Source of the DNA: Dallia pectoralis
Lineage: Eukaryota; Chordata; Actinopteri; Esociformes; Umbridae
Length of the DNA: 64,000 bases
Assembly: GCA_029465975.1 (NCBI GenBank)
Contig: CM055742.1
Location: 8,928,043 to 8,992,042, forward strand
Reading direction: 5' to 3'
The notes beneath the pieces are model-generated. The model was not told the origin of the DNA. It did not search any database and saw only the letters and a program-made list of their open reading frames with translations. This document shows, piece after piece, positions 1-10,045 of the stretch. The first letter of the stretch is position 1, and every line of letters starts with the position of its first letter. A program made the position numbers and the translations under genes.

Positions 1-487
1 TATAAATTATTTGAATTTATTTTAGGATTTCCTAATGCGATTGGCTGCATTGATGGTGTTTTTCACCCTCAGGATTGCACCTAAATGAAATAGATTATAG
101 CGTCAATACCATTCTACCAGTTTTTTACCAGTAATATATTAATACTTGTGATTAAATATGAGCATGGGTGTGTATTTCAGGCATGTGTGTAGTTTGTTCT
201 AACAGAGTGTCAAAAAATAATTTCCCAACTGGGAATTAATAAAAAGTATAAATTAAAATGATTTTGTAAATTAAAAATCAAATGAAAAAGCTATATTGGA
301 ACTTCATGCTGCCTTTTTATAGCGGCGGTGCACGCGCGTAACTTTGAGTGAACCTACACTAGGTTGATTGAACCAACTCAATTCAGCTGTTCTGAAAGTG
401 AAAAGAGTTTTCCATCTTAGGGTAAATCAATTCCGAGGTCAGGGTTAGATTTAGAGTTTGTTAAAACTCCTTCTTGAAACGGACCCC
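1..487 (+). mobile_element. PIF/Harbinger-like transposon relic (3' part)
   Basis: A pyrimidine tract ending in AG at 15-24 looks like a splice acceptor. From 25 the frame reads GFPNAIGCIDGVFHPQDCT and then stops at 82-84. GFPNxxGCIDGTH is the block around the first catalytic Asp of HARBI1-type DDE nucleases. Here the usual THI is VFH and the frame ends at once, so the gene is dead. The downstream sequence is non-coding and ends near 468-487 in a motif resembling the terminal repeat of fish Harbinger elements (complement begins ggggtccgtttcaag). The left part lies outside the window. Confidence 0.55.
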
Positions 488-870
488 AGGTCCTGTTTTA
501 ATATTAGGAGGTCTATTTAGTATGGCTCGTTTGGATGTTACTTTGCTTTTCATTGTTCCTATTAGGACTCCCCCAACCTCCTTCGGCGGTCGTCCTCTCC
601 AGCCTTCAAAGCTGCCATCGTACCTCACCTCCCCTCACTAGTTGTCCGGTCTCGACACCTGGTGCTCATTCCCTCATTAGTAGAGTATTTAGGCACCATG
701 TGTTTGGTTTGACTTTGTGTGGTATTGTTTCAATGTGTTCTTGTTTGCTACCGCTCATATGAGTGTATTATCAACATACTTCAGGTTAAAGAAGAAGGGT
801 TGTTTCAGTTGATATAGTTATGTTCGTACTTTGTTCCACTGTCACATAAATAACTCACCCAAATATAAAT
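488..870 (+). repeat. dispersed repeat, possibly LTR-derived
   Basis: Bases 488-565 are closely repeated at about 17588-17662 (both contain aggaggtctatttagtatgg and gctttgcttttcattg-like text). The rest is pyrimidine-rich with the phrase ccctcattagtagagt, which also occurs in the LTR-like segment near 11265. The short open frames in it are not convincing genes. Confidence 0.35.
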
Positions 871-1330
871 GTTTGTAGCCTCCTCCCTGAACCAGCTAGA
901 GATTTGTACTTGTTCTCATTTGAAAGGAGATACTTTAAAGTTTGTGGAAATACTGAATTAATGTTAATAAATGCGTCCGACTATTGGACTACACGTACGA
1001 ATGAAGGAACTATTTTGCCAGTTTGCATTGGCACGTAGTCTCTCACACTCACTTCAGACACTCACAATCCTTTTCTCCCTAATCTATGCTCGACTAGCCA
1101 TTCCAGTAAAAAAGCAAGGCGGAGATATATCAGGATAATCAGTCTGGTCAACGCTAAAGCCCCGATTGTCACAATGAGCTGAAGAATCAATGTCTTCACC
1201 CTGTGTTTCCCGGTTTACTTTCATCCATGAACTCATCCCTGCACACGTTTTATTGTCTTGTCTAACTATTCACACAATGCCTCTCAAGAGGACATTTATG
1301 CCTTCCAACTGCCAGCCGAGAGCTACAGCC
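871..1330. other. no gene recognised
   Basis: AT-rich spacer. Bases 1035-1120 (cttcagacactcacaatcc and following) weakly resemble 13685-13760, so a decayed part of the array unit may extend this far left. Confidence 0.3.
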
Positions 1331-1815
1331 AGCGCCCCCTGCTGCAGAGTAGAGCACCCAGCGCTCAGAGGAGAGCACCGGTTGCCCCCTGCTGCAGAGG
1401 AGAAGTACCCGTCACCCCCTGCTGCAGAGTAGAGCACCCAACGCCCCCTGCTGCAGAGTAGAGCACCCGTCACCCCCTGCTGCAGAGTAGAGCACCCGTC
1501 ACCCCCTGCTGCAGAGTAAAGCACCCGTCACCCCCTGCTGTAGAGTAGAGCACCCGTCACCCCCTGCTGCAGAGTAGAGCACCCGTCGCCCCCTGCTGCA
1601 GAGTAGAGCACCCAACGCCCCCTGCTGCAGAATAGAGCACCCGTCACCCCCTGCTGCAGAGTAGAGCACCTGTCACCCCCTGCTGCAGAGTAGAGCACCC
1701 GTCACCCCCTGCTGCAGAGTAGAGCACCCAACACCCCCTGCTGCAGAGTAGAGCACCCGTTGCCCCCTGCTGCAGAGTAGAGCACCCGTTGCCCCCTGCT
1801 GCAGAGGAGAAGCAC
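1331..1815. repeat. 29-bp minisatellite with a PstI-like core
   Basis: About 16 tandem copies of a 29-bp unit containing ccccctgctgcagagtagag. The spacing between successive CCCCCTGCTGCAG blocks is 29 bp (for example 1444 and 1473). Copies vary mainly at cacccgtca versus cacccaacg. Reading frames cross it in several registers because 29 is not a multiple of three, and I do not treat any of them as genes. Confidence 0.9.
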
Positions 1816-2208
1816 CTGTCGCTCTATGTTAGCCACAAGTCGCCGCCAGCTTCATGCTGGCTGGGTCTAACAATTTGGGACCACTCCTTGGATCCCTTTA
1901 CATCAGAGGAATAATAACGATAGATAGAATACTATTCGTTTAGCATATTAGCTTTTTGATCAGGGGAGGAGTGATCTAAGTGAATGCTAACATTGTGCTG
2001 TATTGGATCTCAAGCCTAGTTCTCTGCCCAATCATCATCCATTGACACGCAACCAGCTAATTGCAAATTATTGTTAAATAATTATAAAAATAAAAATGTA
2101 CCCAGCATAGACAAAAGAGGACTAGCGACTCAACAGAGTCTTCCTCAATTTGACCAATCAGGTAGTTTTTCTCCATCTCTCTGTCGGGTTTCAGGCTGGG
2201 TGTTTGTA
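1816..2208. other. no gene recognised
   Basis: AT-rich unique-looking spacer between the minisatellite and the LINE tail. No coding frame is supported. Confidence 0.3.
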
Positions 2209-2272
2209 GAAGCACCTTGTGATAACAGCAGTTGTAAAAAGGGCTTTACAAAACACATTGTACTGATTGAGA
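2209..2272 (+). mobile_element. LINE-like 3' tail
   Basis: The text caccttgtgataacagcagt followed by ttgtaaaaagggctttacaa and a short attga-type tail has the form of the 3' end of teleost non-LTR retrotransposons, which commonly end with a (t)gtaaaa..gcgcta/ctt..ataaa hairpin and a short tandem tail. It directly abuts the receptor fragment. Confidence 0.45.
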
Positions 2273-2395
2273 TTGAGGTGGGTGGGCAGAGGAAATGAAA
2301 AGAAACAGGGGACAACAGACCTACAGAACATAAGGGCTTTTAAGATTGTTTTGACCAACCTGGAGATAGTATTGGTGAGCTCCACCAAAAAAGTG
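2273..2395 (+). pseudogene. fragment of the array GPCR (loop 3 and helix 6), inverted
   Basis: On the plus strand this matches about 120 bases of the receptor genes, which all lie on the minus strand. It covers the purine-rich loop-3 tract, then a GTTD-Q-..RAF-IVLTNL-like stretch, and ends in gtgagctccacc, where helix 6 of the receptors starts VSSIS. A stop after the gaggtgggtgggcagagg segment and point changes break the frame. No other receptor sequence is seen on either side. It is a scrap carried here by rearrangement or retrotransposition, not a functional gene. Confidence 0.7.
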
Positions 2396-2866
2396 TTTTG
2401 TTATTTGTTTGAATAGTTTCAATACAAACTGAAAAAGATTAATAGGAAGACCATTAACATTAACCTGTTTTTGACAAGGCCCCAGATCTCAATTTTTGCC
2501 TAAAATGACCCAGCCCAATCTAAATGGATATTGCTCTGGAACAAAACCATGTAGGAAGAATTGGTAAAGGGCATTTAAAAGTAAATCCTCTGAATTTTGT
2601 GGAAATGTTCAATTAATTAAAGATAATGTAACACATAATATATGGCATGAGCTAAAACTAAACTAGCTCGTTTATTCACAGAGATATAGTTATTTTAGTG
2701 AACACATGTCTCTTTAAGAAAGGGACAGAAAACATGCTAGGCAACTGAGATCCCGCCCTCTTGGAGTTTAGCCATTCACCTTTGATTTCAACGTCATTTC
2801 AGCCCCGGAAGCTTTGGTTTTCAGTGAAAAACACTGTCTTGAATGTTGAAAACGTCTCGACCGAAT
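2396..2866. other. no gene recognised; upstream of a small exon-like ORF
   Basis: AT-rich up to 2690. From about 2705 the base composition changes and the sequence has a 5'-UTR-like look (ctctttaagaaagggacag, cccgccctcttgg). Confidence 0.25.
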
Positions 2867-2956
2867 ATGGATTATTATGGATTACTATGGGTCATAAACG
2901 ATGCTAATAAAATCCCTGGGACTATAGGAAAAGAAAAACAATCAACTTTGGCTGAT
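2867..2956 (+). CDS. candidate 5' coding exon, unknown product
   Basis: An ATG at 2867 opens 30 codons beginning MDYYGLLWVINDANKIPG and ending exactly before a consensus donor GTAAGT at 2957. The open length before the donor is 90 nt, so the intron would be phase 0. I do not recognise the peptide. In fish such isolated first exons often belong to DNA-transposon genes whose remaining exons have decayed. No convincing second exon was seen downstream to 3800. Confidence 0.25.
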
Positions 2957-2999
2957 GTAAGTACAATATTATCGTATATTATCGCTATGGTTTAAAAAT

Positions 3000-3800
3000 G
3001 TTTGCAACAATGATGACGTCATCCTCGACGTTAGCATTCCTATCAAATGCAAATGTTTTAGCTATTTTAAAACGGAAAAAGTTGTTAGAAAGGGGAGATT
3101 CTAACCTTTATGCACAATATAAGCATGTCATATATTATAACACGGCCGTTTTTTAATTTTGCGATCTTTGTGTTGAGGTTGTAATGGTTGTATAGCGTAC
3201 TGCAAGTATCCCTCGTGGCTGTATAGGGTACTGCAATTACCCCGCAGAGGGGACGGCTATCTAGAACAGGTTAAGACAAAGTATTATTATAATGTTACAT
3301 TCATGTCAAAGCTGTCTGAACGACTACCCCCGGTAATTGAAGGAAAGTAGTTCACATTGCCAGGTCACCAATGTAATCTGGATGGTACTTGAGGACTTCC
3401 TTATAATCGGTTAATCTGTCTCATAATTCATCTGGATGTTACTTGAGGACTTCCTGTTAATCAGTTAATCTGCCTCATAATTAATCTATTTTCTGTCTTT
3501 CTGTTCATCCAAAACATCGATCCAAGATTGAAGACTCACTTTGAACTGTACCTCGGGGGTTTACATCAGAAGAGAATGTTTTGCCTCCCATGGCTCCGAC
3601 CTAGCCACTATTTTTACTAATGCATTAACATTTGACTAAACATTCTCATACTCAAATTGCGCACACATAGAGCAGGAGAGTCGTTACCTTAGGTGTTTGT
3701 GGATAGAGACAGACGGTTCTGCGTCAACGAATAAATACCCAAATGCCACGGGATAATTTTGCAGTAAATACTTCTTGATAAAATGTTTTGACACATTACC
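3000..3800. other. non-coding, with a 54-bp tandem duplication
   Basis: No gene is seen. Bases 3376-3483 hold two copies of a 54-bp unit starting atctggatg(g/t)tacttg. Near 3545-3565 is one isolated, diverged copy of the array's 43-bp repeat text (tgtacctcgggggtttacat). Confidence 0.5.
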
Positions 3801-3821
3801 AGCAAATATTTAAAAAAAAAA

Positions 3822-4382
3822 GTTGTAGGCCTCTTGGAAACCTCCATGAGGAGGGACGTCCAGTTTTTGGGAATGTCTCTGTTGTGCCATATTTTCTCCA
3901 CTTGGTGATGATTGTGTTCCATGGCAATTTTACCCTTCTCCTGACTGATATTGTGCAAACAATGAGATCCCTCTGATGCTTTGGAAGCTCTCTGTGGATC
4001 ATGGCTTTTGCTCAGAAATGTAACTAGAGAAATGTCAGGACAATCCTACTGGAACAGCTGACCTTTATTTGTGATTAATCAGAGTCACTTTTAATGATGG
4101 CATATGTGTAATGACTTTTATTTAACATGATTGAATGTGATTTGTTAACTCTGAACACAGACACATCTCCAGTAATAAGGGTGTGCTCACTTAAGCAATC
4201 AGAATATTGTAAGGTTTTTATTTTTTCCCCTCAAAGATTTCCCTTTGCTTTTCAATTGGATTGTTCACATTATAGGTCAAATTAAAGATGAAAAAAGACA
4301 TGATTTATTTTTGTCAAATTTTTTCACATCACAAAAACCTGGCATTCTAACAAGGGTGTGTAGACTTTTTATACCCACTGTA
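3822..4382 (-). mobile_element. Tc1/mariner relic, 5' part with terminal repeat
   Basis: Read on the minus strand from a terminal repeat at 4354-4382 (TA, then cagtgggtataaaaagtcta), this is the 5' end of a fish Tc1 element. Around 3800-4000 it encodes the N-terminal helix-turn-helix region in broken frames, with recognisable pieces such as FPKTGRP and ITKWRKYGTTE. The catalytic DDE part is missing. It is closely similar in layout to the relic at the right end of the window (62869 onward). Confidence 0.75.
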
Positions 4383-5634
4383 CATACACACATTTATTAT
4401 TTTAAGTCATTTGCATTTCGACCTGAGTAGAAGCCATCAACATAAAGCACCGGTCTGTAAGTGCGCTTGAATTTAGTGACGACTAAATATACAAACAATT
4501 ACATAAACCACTCACCAACAGCGAACACATGACACGCAACAACGATTCACGACATAGAAGCGAAGAAACAGGCATTTGAACACATACCGATTACAAATGG
4601 GAACCTGGTGTGAATTATAATGACATGACAAGACAATGAAGTCTTCAGCTAACCGTGACATTTGGATTGTTCTTTACCTGCACATTTAACTATTAGGTTT
4701 AACGTAAGTTCGGAACGAGGGTCAGTGTTGTGTAAACTGGTGAAAATGGAGTTCCAGTTTGGGGAGGGACGGCTTCCGGGATTTTTTATGTACGGCCGCC
4801 TTTTCCTGAAACACGATAGAAAGTCAAATAATTCAACAATAATCGAATTCTAAAGCCACAATGTTTGGTTACACAAAACAGCATGTTCTAATCGCAGTAT
4901 TATTAAATCCTTTTAGGGTGATTTTCATGAGCATATGGTAATATCACACATATTAACTCCTAATACAATAAAAACACTACAGATGTTCAAAAATTAGAGC
5001 AAATTTAAATTGACGGACTACAACACAGACTATAAAACAATCAATGTTTGAAAGACATGTTTAACATTAAAATACTGAATGTTCATATTAAGTATTTGCA
5101 TTTCATAGGATCTTCCCAGAGTTAGTCCCAGTTTACAAAGTTTCTACACATTGACATCACACACTTTTGAACATCATCTGTGCAGAATATGAACATTTCA
5201 TTCATGGTATTAATTATGACTGATGTTTTGTCACAATTAGGTTTATGGGATCAATTAGGAAAATGACAGCATAGATGTTTCTACTCGGTAATGTGTAATG
5301 CTTACATTGACAATCTAGTGTTGGTGGCGCTGTTCCTTCTACTTCCTGTTAGTGACTAAAAAGACAGCCTGCAGGCATTTTGTATTTGGGAGACAAGACA
5401 AGCATTTGGGAGATAAGACAATACTGGAATGTTCAAGAAGCTGTATGTGTTAAACAATAAAAAGACAGCATTCCCCTCGAATCGGCTTGTCTAATTAATA
5501 AAATCAACTTTACGATCAGTATTCATACAAAAATTATAGTTTTTAACATCTGCACTCAACAAAAAATGTAAAATAGATAACTATTTTTGGTTTTAGTTCA
5601 TGGAAGTAAGTGTTTTTTCTCCAGTAGGTCCAGT
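4383..5634. other. array-unit spacer of unit 1, no gene
   Basis: About 4740-5100 aligns by eye with 13240-13560 (shared text includes gtttgaaagacatgttt-like and aaaacac..aacagatg-like runs), so the array unit extends at least this far. Bases 4430-4662 end in cgtgaca and look like a decayed LTR at the same position as the LTR fragment ending at 13241. The rest is AT-rich. Confidence 0.4.
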
Positions 5635-5740
5635 ATGGCCTGTCTTATAACTGTGATCTAAGGAACAACAGAGCAGAACTAATCAGTCACATTTGCTTTA
5701 TTTCACACTTTGTTTATAATAAACAGCAAAACTAGTATAT
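5635..5740 (-). promoter_or_regulatory. unit 1 3'-end block with poly(A) signal
   Basis: On the minus strand the block reads gtgtgaaataaagcaaatgt, with AATAAA at 5702-5697. The same block recurs downstream of receptors 3, 4 and 5 and in receptor-less unit 7. It lies about 530 bases past the stop of receptor 1, so it is the likely cleavage/polyadenylation site. The repetition is observed; use as a poly(A) site is inferred. Confidence 0.5.
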
Positions 5741-5799
5741 ATAATTTGTGGCACTTTATATTGTCAAACTAAGCTAAACAACCTACATCAGTTTCAGAG

Positions 5800-5850
5800 A
5801 AAGACCACACTCTGATCTGTACATCAGGGGTTTACATATGTTGACACTCA
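5800..5850. repeat. single copy of the 43-bp 3'-UTR repeat
   Basis: One diverged copy (accacactctgatctgtaca then tcaggggtttacat) followed by gttgacactcagctaacatg. Unit 5 has the same arrangement at 26590-26660. This looks like the unexpanded state from which the long 43-bp arrays of units 3, 4, 6 and 7 arose. Confidence 0.65.
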
Positions 5851-6229
5851 GCTAACATGTATATTACTACTGTTTGTACATTTCAATAAACCTGCGGCAG
5901 ATTGTTTGAAATATAGACAGACAAGGACCAAAATAACAACATATAAAACATGCAACATCACATCACTTATTGTAGTTCAGATATGAAACAAGTATTTCAG
6001 GCATTCAGGCTTAATTCCTTAAATATAATCAGATCTTTAGTTTTTGGTCAGCATACTCTGGTTATAAATGTAAGTAGTTATTTTTTGTCTTGAAAACAGT
6101 CTTTTTCTTTGTTTCTTTCTAAAGTGGTCTAACTAGTACTGTGTCGTTTTTGTAAGTAACGGCCAGATCTGTATAATAAGCTTATTGTGCCACGTGGAAT
6201 ATCCACTTAAAGTGTTTGCAACTGTAAAT

Positions 6230-7114
6230 CTAATTTGTCTCTGGTCCTTTTCTGCAGTGCAGCCTTCCCTCTCTGTGGAGATGCAGAAGAGGTGAGACCA
6301 TGACACTCAACATGTTACACGCCAACAACATGGGAAAGATGTTGCAGGAGAAATCGATACCAGAGTTTGGCAAGATGACGTAACTAACAACCACTGAGAT
6401 GGAGCTCATCAAGATAATCACCAGGTTGGTCAAGACGACCCTAAAAGCCCTCATCTTCTGTGGGTCTGTTGTCCCCTGTTTCTTCTCTCCCCCTCTGCCC
6501 CCCTCTACCTCACCTGGACCAGGCTGTTTCAACACACGCAGGATGAAGAAGCAGCAGACCGAAATGACGACCACCCCAAGGCAATAGACACTGACAATCA
6601 CATAATATATGGTTATTTTAAAACCTTGTAAATACGTCATAAAACATGTAGAACATAATGTTAACCCCCAGATCAGTGTTGAAGTCCCCATCCTGTATCT
6701 CCTGAGTCTGTACTTGATGAAGGCTACAGGTTGGACCACAGCCATGTAGCGCTCTACACAGATGCAGGTCTGGAACAGGGGCCTGCTGACCCAGGAAATG
6801 TAATAAAGAAAATAAACAACCTGGAGTAACATGGTGTTATTGGGTAGGAAACCGAAGTAGATCACGTCACAGAGACACTGAACACAGAACAGCAGCTCAA
6901 CTATAAATAGATTCATTGGGAAGATCTGTGTGGGTTTGAGACCTCCAGAGATACTTCCACTCAGAGAGATCCAGAGGCACCAGAACAGAGCTGGAGTCCC
7001 CAGGACGATGCAGAGGACCTCAATGGATAGGCAAATCACAGGTGCAACATAGCCATGTTCAGTGCAGTCCATCCAGGCGGACTTGTACGTGACATTTTTT
7101 AAAGAGTCATTCAT
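6230..7114 (-). CDS. array GPCR 1, orphan seven-helix receptor (294 aa)
   Basis: The start chosen is the ATG of MNDSLKNVTY at 7114, although the frame is open to 7231. An AG acceptor with a pyrimidine tract (tttttttcgtttctcatag on the minus strand) lies about 23 bases upstream, so the longer frame is intronic. The short N-terminus has two N-glycosylation sequons (NDS, NVT). Seven hydrophobic segments follow at roughly 24-50, 61-86, 96-119, 144-163, 172-194, 225-248 and 257-279. Helix 3 ends in ERY (121-123) in place of DRY, and helix 4 has its Trp. The third loop is KQPGPGEVEGGRGGEKKQG. The helix 1 Asn, helix 2 Asp (Glu here), helix 6 CWxP and helix 7 NPxxY are absent, as are the helix 3/loop 2 disulfide cysteines. 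A plasma-membrane receptor is expected; the ligand is unknown. Confidence 0.85.
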   Translation of the reverse strand: MNDSLKNVTYKSAWMDCTEHGYVAPVICLSIEVLCIVLGTPALFWCLWISLSGSISGGLKPTQIFPMNLFIVELLFCVQCLCDVIYFGFLPNNTMLLQVVYFLYYISWVSRPLFQTCICVERYMAVVQPVAFIKYRLRRYRMGTSTLIWGLTLCSTCFMTYLQGFKITIYYVIVSVYCLGVVVISVCCFFILRVLKQPGPGEVEGGRGGEKKQGTTDPQKMRAFRVVLTNLVIILMSSISVVVSYVILPNSGIDFSCNIFPMLLACNMLSVMVSPLLHLHREGRLHCRKGPETN

Positions 7115-8173
7115 CCTTGTAAACCAATATCCAAGCCCTATGAGAAACGAAAAAAAGGCCATGTGGACTTGAAGTAGAAATGACAGAATTTTCAACAAAA
7201 TGAAAATTGTATTCAACATCACATATAACACAAATAATTTTGTCCAAATTAAATTAAATTAAAACGTGTCAGTCTTGAATTCAAGCTTAGGACAACAGGA
7301 AAAATAAACCATAGTTCTCTGATATCCTTGTTAACAGGCAATTGCAAAGGTATGTTAGATCATTACAAAAGCAATCAATAATGCCATAAAATGTCCCAGA
7401 ATGTTTTACAGTAAATCCAACAGGAGTGCTCTTACATTCCAGAACATACCTGTCCTGATCTAATAACAGACAAGTAATATCCAGGTTCTCTCCACTTGTG
7501 TCCACTGTATCTGACAGTTGCTCTGGCAAAGAACCAAAGCTGGTTGAACTTGTTAACTAAATAACCCTAGATAAACTGCTTAAACATTTTCAGTACATTA
7601 AATGTCATGCTAATAAAAATATACATAACAAGACTTTATTCATTTTTCAGTCAGGCCAATGTCTCATAACTTAAGATATTATGTAAATGTATACCTGAAA
7701 AAGAGGATTCTAACAGGAAATGCTATAATTTTAGATTGTCAATAACCGTGCCCCAGTTTTGTGATAACTTACCTATTTTATACGTGACAATTGTAGTTCT
7801 CTCTCCAGTAGAGGATTCAGTCTGACCTTACACAATAGTACCTAGATGTGTCTGCACAAAGATTTCAGTAATCCATTTTTACTAGTCAAGGGGGGCGTAA
7901 TTTACATAACATAGATGTGGACAATGAAAAATAATTATATGGAACCAAAACACTGATTTCCATAGCGTTTAAAAACACACACACATGGTGATTTGAATTT
8001 TGTCATAATGTGCATCATTACTCATATTACTCAGCCGCTGTATATGAACACTAGAGAGTATGTCTGGAATGTTCAACACTTGCAGGTAACTCATGTTATA
8101 TTTCAATATAATACAGTAAATTCTCAAAGTGTGATATAGTGATCATATATCATTATTATGAGTAGTAACACTT
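7115..8173 (-). other. unit 1 intron, conserved among array units
   Basis: This lies between the receptor exon and the 5' block. Bases 7287-7529 hold an 80-codon open frame (MPEQLSDTVDTSGENLDITC...). The aligned stretches in units 4 and 5 (about 23571-23765 and 28500-28640) are open only in other frames or broken, so I read it as conserved intron. The segment ending ctgtatatgaacactagaga (about 8039-8057) is also shared by all units. Confidence 0.5.
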
Positions 8174-8440
8174 GTGTTGATGATATCTGCTGCTGCATTA
8201 TAACAGACCTATAGATCCCAGCTAAAACAAGTACCAGGTCTGTCCCTCTGTCAGCCCTGTTCAGTGCCAGCTAGTGAGGTCGCCGTAAAGAAAGACTCAC
8301 GCCATAACGCCTCCTGTCTTTCTCCATGTGAACTGCTTCCTCTGATAGAAGCCCCTCACCCTTGAACCAATAAGGTCCTGTTTCAGATCATTCCTCCCTT
8401 GGTGGGTGTGGACATATATCCCTGGGGTGCCTCCACCTCT
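8174..8440 (-). promoter_or_regulatory. unit 1 promoter/5' exon block with splice donor
   Basis: Shared nearly word for word with units 2, 3 and 5. In minus-strand order there is a TATA-like gggatatatgtcc near 8425, an ATTGG (CCAAT box) near 8378, then a short exon-like stretch. That stretch contains atggagaaagacaggaggcg and ends before GTGAGT (8300-8295). The ATG there would give MEKDRRRYG and, spliced to the receptor acceptor, runs into a stop just before the receptor ATG. It would therefore act as a short upstream ORF. The conservation and the donor are seen; promoter function is inferred. Confidence 0.5.
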
Positions 8441-10045
8441 ATGATGACAATCAGACAACTAATTTAATTGAAAATAAAAATGTCATTTTTTTAATGGTGC
8501 TTTTGCTTATCTTTACCAAGGAAATCAACAATAATGAAAAGAAAGTTCATGTTGATAGAAATACACATAACAGGACCATAATTGATTATCAATTAAAATA
8601 TTGTACATAATGAATTTATCAAAAGGCTGAAATGAAGAGTCAAAAGTCATGAGATAAAATTCAACGATATTAAATTCTAGAAATACACTTAGCCTTGTTG
8701 TGTGGCAACTCCAACCTCATTTAAATTGCTGTAGGTCAGTCTATGGTTATAAAACAACAACTATGTGAGAGAGGGTTTTGCTCTTTGATACTGAGTTCTC
8801 CGTCCTGGATTTTACCTAATTCATCACCTTGATGAAATATGATGTACATTTTCTACACCCGTGGATGAATTTAGTTGTAATACAAATACTATATTTTGTA
8901 TGCTGCATGTATACATACACACACTATTTTCCATAATTTGCATTTTGGCCTGAGTAAAAACATCATGTTTGTCATTAAAGCACCTGTTTGTGTGATGTTT
9001 GGTTGTTTTAGCCCAGTCACCTAGAAAGACTTTTTTCTCACTCTGTGTTTCTATTTTAGTTTGGCCTCCTCCTGTTTATTTTTCCGTTTGAAAGAAGAAA
9101 CTTTGTGGAAATGCTTTATTTGGAAAAGGCACACCTAAATTGTCAAATGTAGTAGAGGACACAGAGATTGTCTCTACCCAAAAGTGGACACTTTGGATAA
9201 ATGGTTATTTGTCAATTGTGTAACCTGATAGAAAACATCCATCAATGCAAAGTAAAATGACAAAATAAGGTTTAGTCACTCTTGTTTAGCTAATCACGGA
9301 GGCTATTTAAGTTCTAGTTTGGGATTGCACTTTAGTGAGCATTGTTAATAGGTCACGTTACTTTATGTTGAGTGTTGTTACTGTAAATCACTGTGTTGAA
9401 TGTTTTGTTATAAGTCGCGATTGCGCAATTTCATTTAATTACAGTTGTTTAAGTTTCCCGTTCGTTGCTACGTGTTTTGTTTGAATGGAAATAAACACCA
9501 CAAACATTTGTAAAGGCTCTGCAAATCGCTTTATACTGCACTACACCCCTAGAACGTGACACCAATGCCCTGCAGCACACTACTATAAACAATAAAAGCT
9601 CAGTAGGCAGCCAACACTGAGTCATCACGTGACATGATTGTTTGTAAACCTGCCCAGCAACTATAGAACCTTTTTCATCTTTTTGTTGAACATATTTTAT
9701 TAAACATTTACCATCATGTACAACAATGTGGATCTATATCGGATATTGAATATAGGCACAAAAAAAACTTAAATAAACTTAAACTTAAATAAGGAAAGTT
9801 AAGTGAGAGTACCTTAGAAACCATTGTCACATAATAAATGCAACAACACATTACTTATTGCTGCTTAAAATCTGATTATATAATATCTAAATACAATTGG
9901 TTTTTATTCTGCCAATCAGCATACCCTGATTGTAAATTGAAAAAATAAATTGAAAAAGTAGTTGTATCTTTTTTTCTTAGTATTTTTGCATTGCTGACTA
10001 ACTTGTACAGCGCTCAACTGAGGTACAGACTACATAATAATGTTT
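8441..10045. other. spacer between units 1 and 2; LTR-like 3' end
   Basis: No gene. Around 8690-8960 the text (cttgttgtgtggcaactcca) is shared with about 29990-30150, so it belongs to the unit spacer. Bases 9290-9561 have a plus-strand LTR 3'-end look: AATAAA at about 9489 and a terminus ctagaacgtgaca; the left end is not clear. Text near 9620-9655 (catcacgtgacatgattgtt) recurs at 25138-25160. The 43-bp repeat and the standard poly(A) block are missing from unit 2. Confidence 0.4.

Noticed and set aside
6399..6587. Plus-strand frames of about 62-75 codons antisense to each receptor (also 10170, 15424, 20578, 27337 and 33270)
   Set aside because: They are the complement of the invariant loop-3 region. 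Their repetition just reflects the receptor copies.
7287..7529. 80-codon minus ORF beginning MPEQLSDTVDTSGENLD as a possible extracellular-domain exon
   Set aside because: The aligned intron segments of units 4 and 5 do not keep this frame, so it is conserved by recent duplication only.
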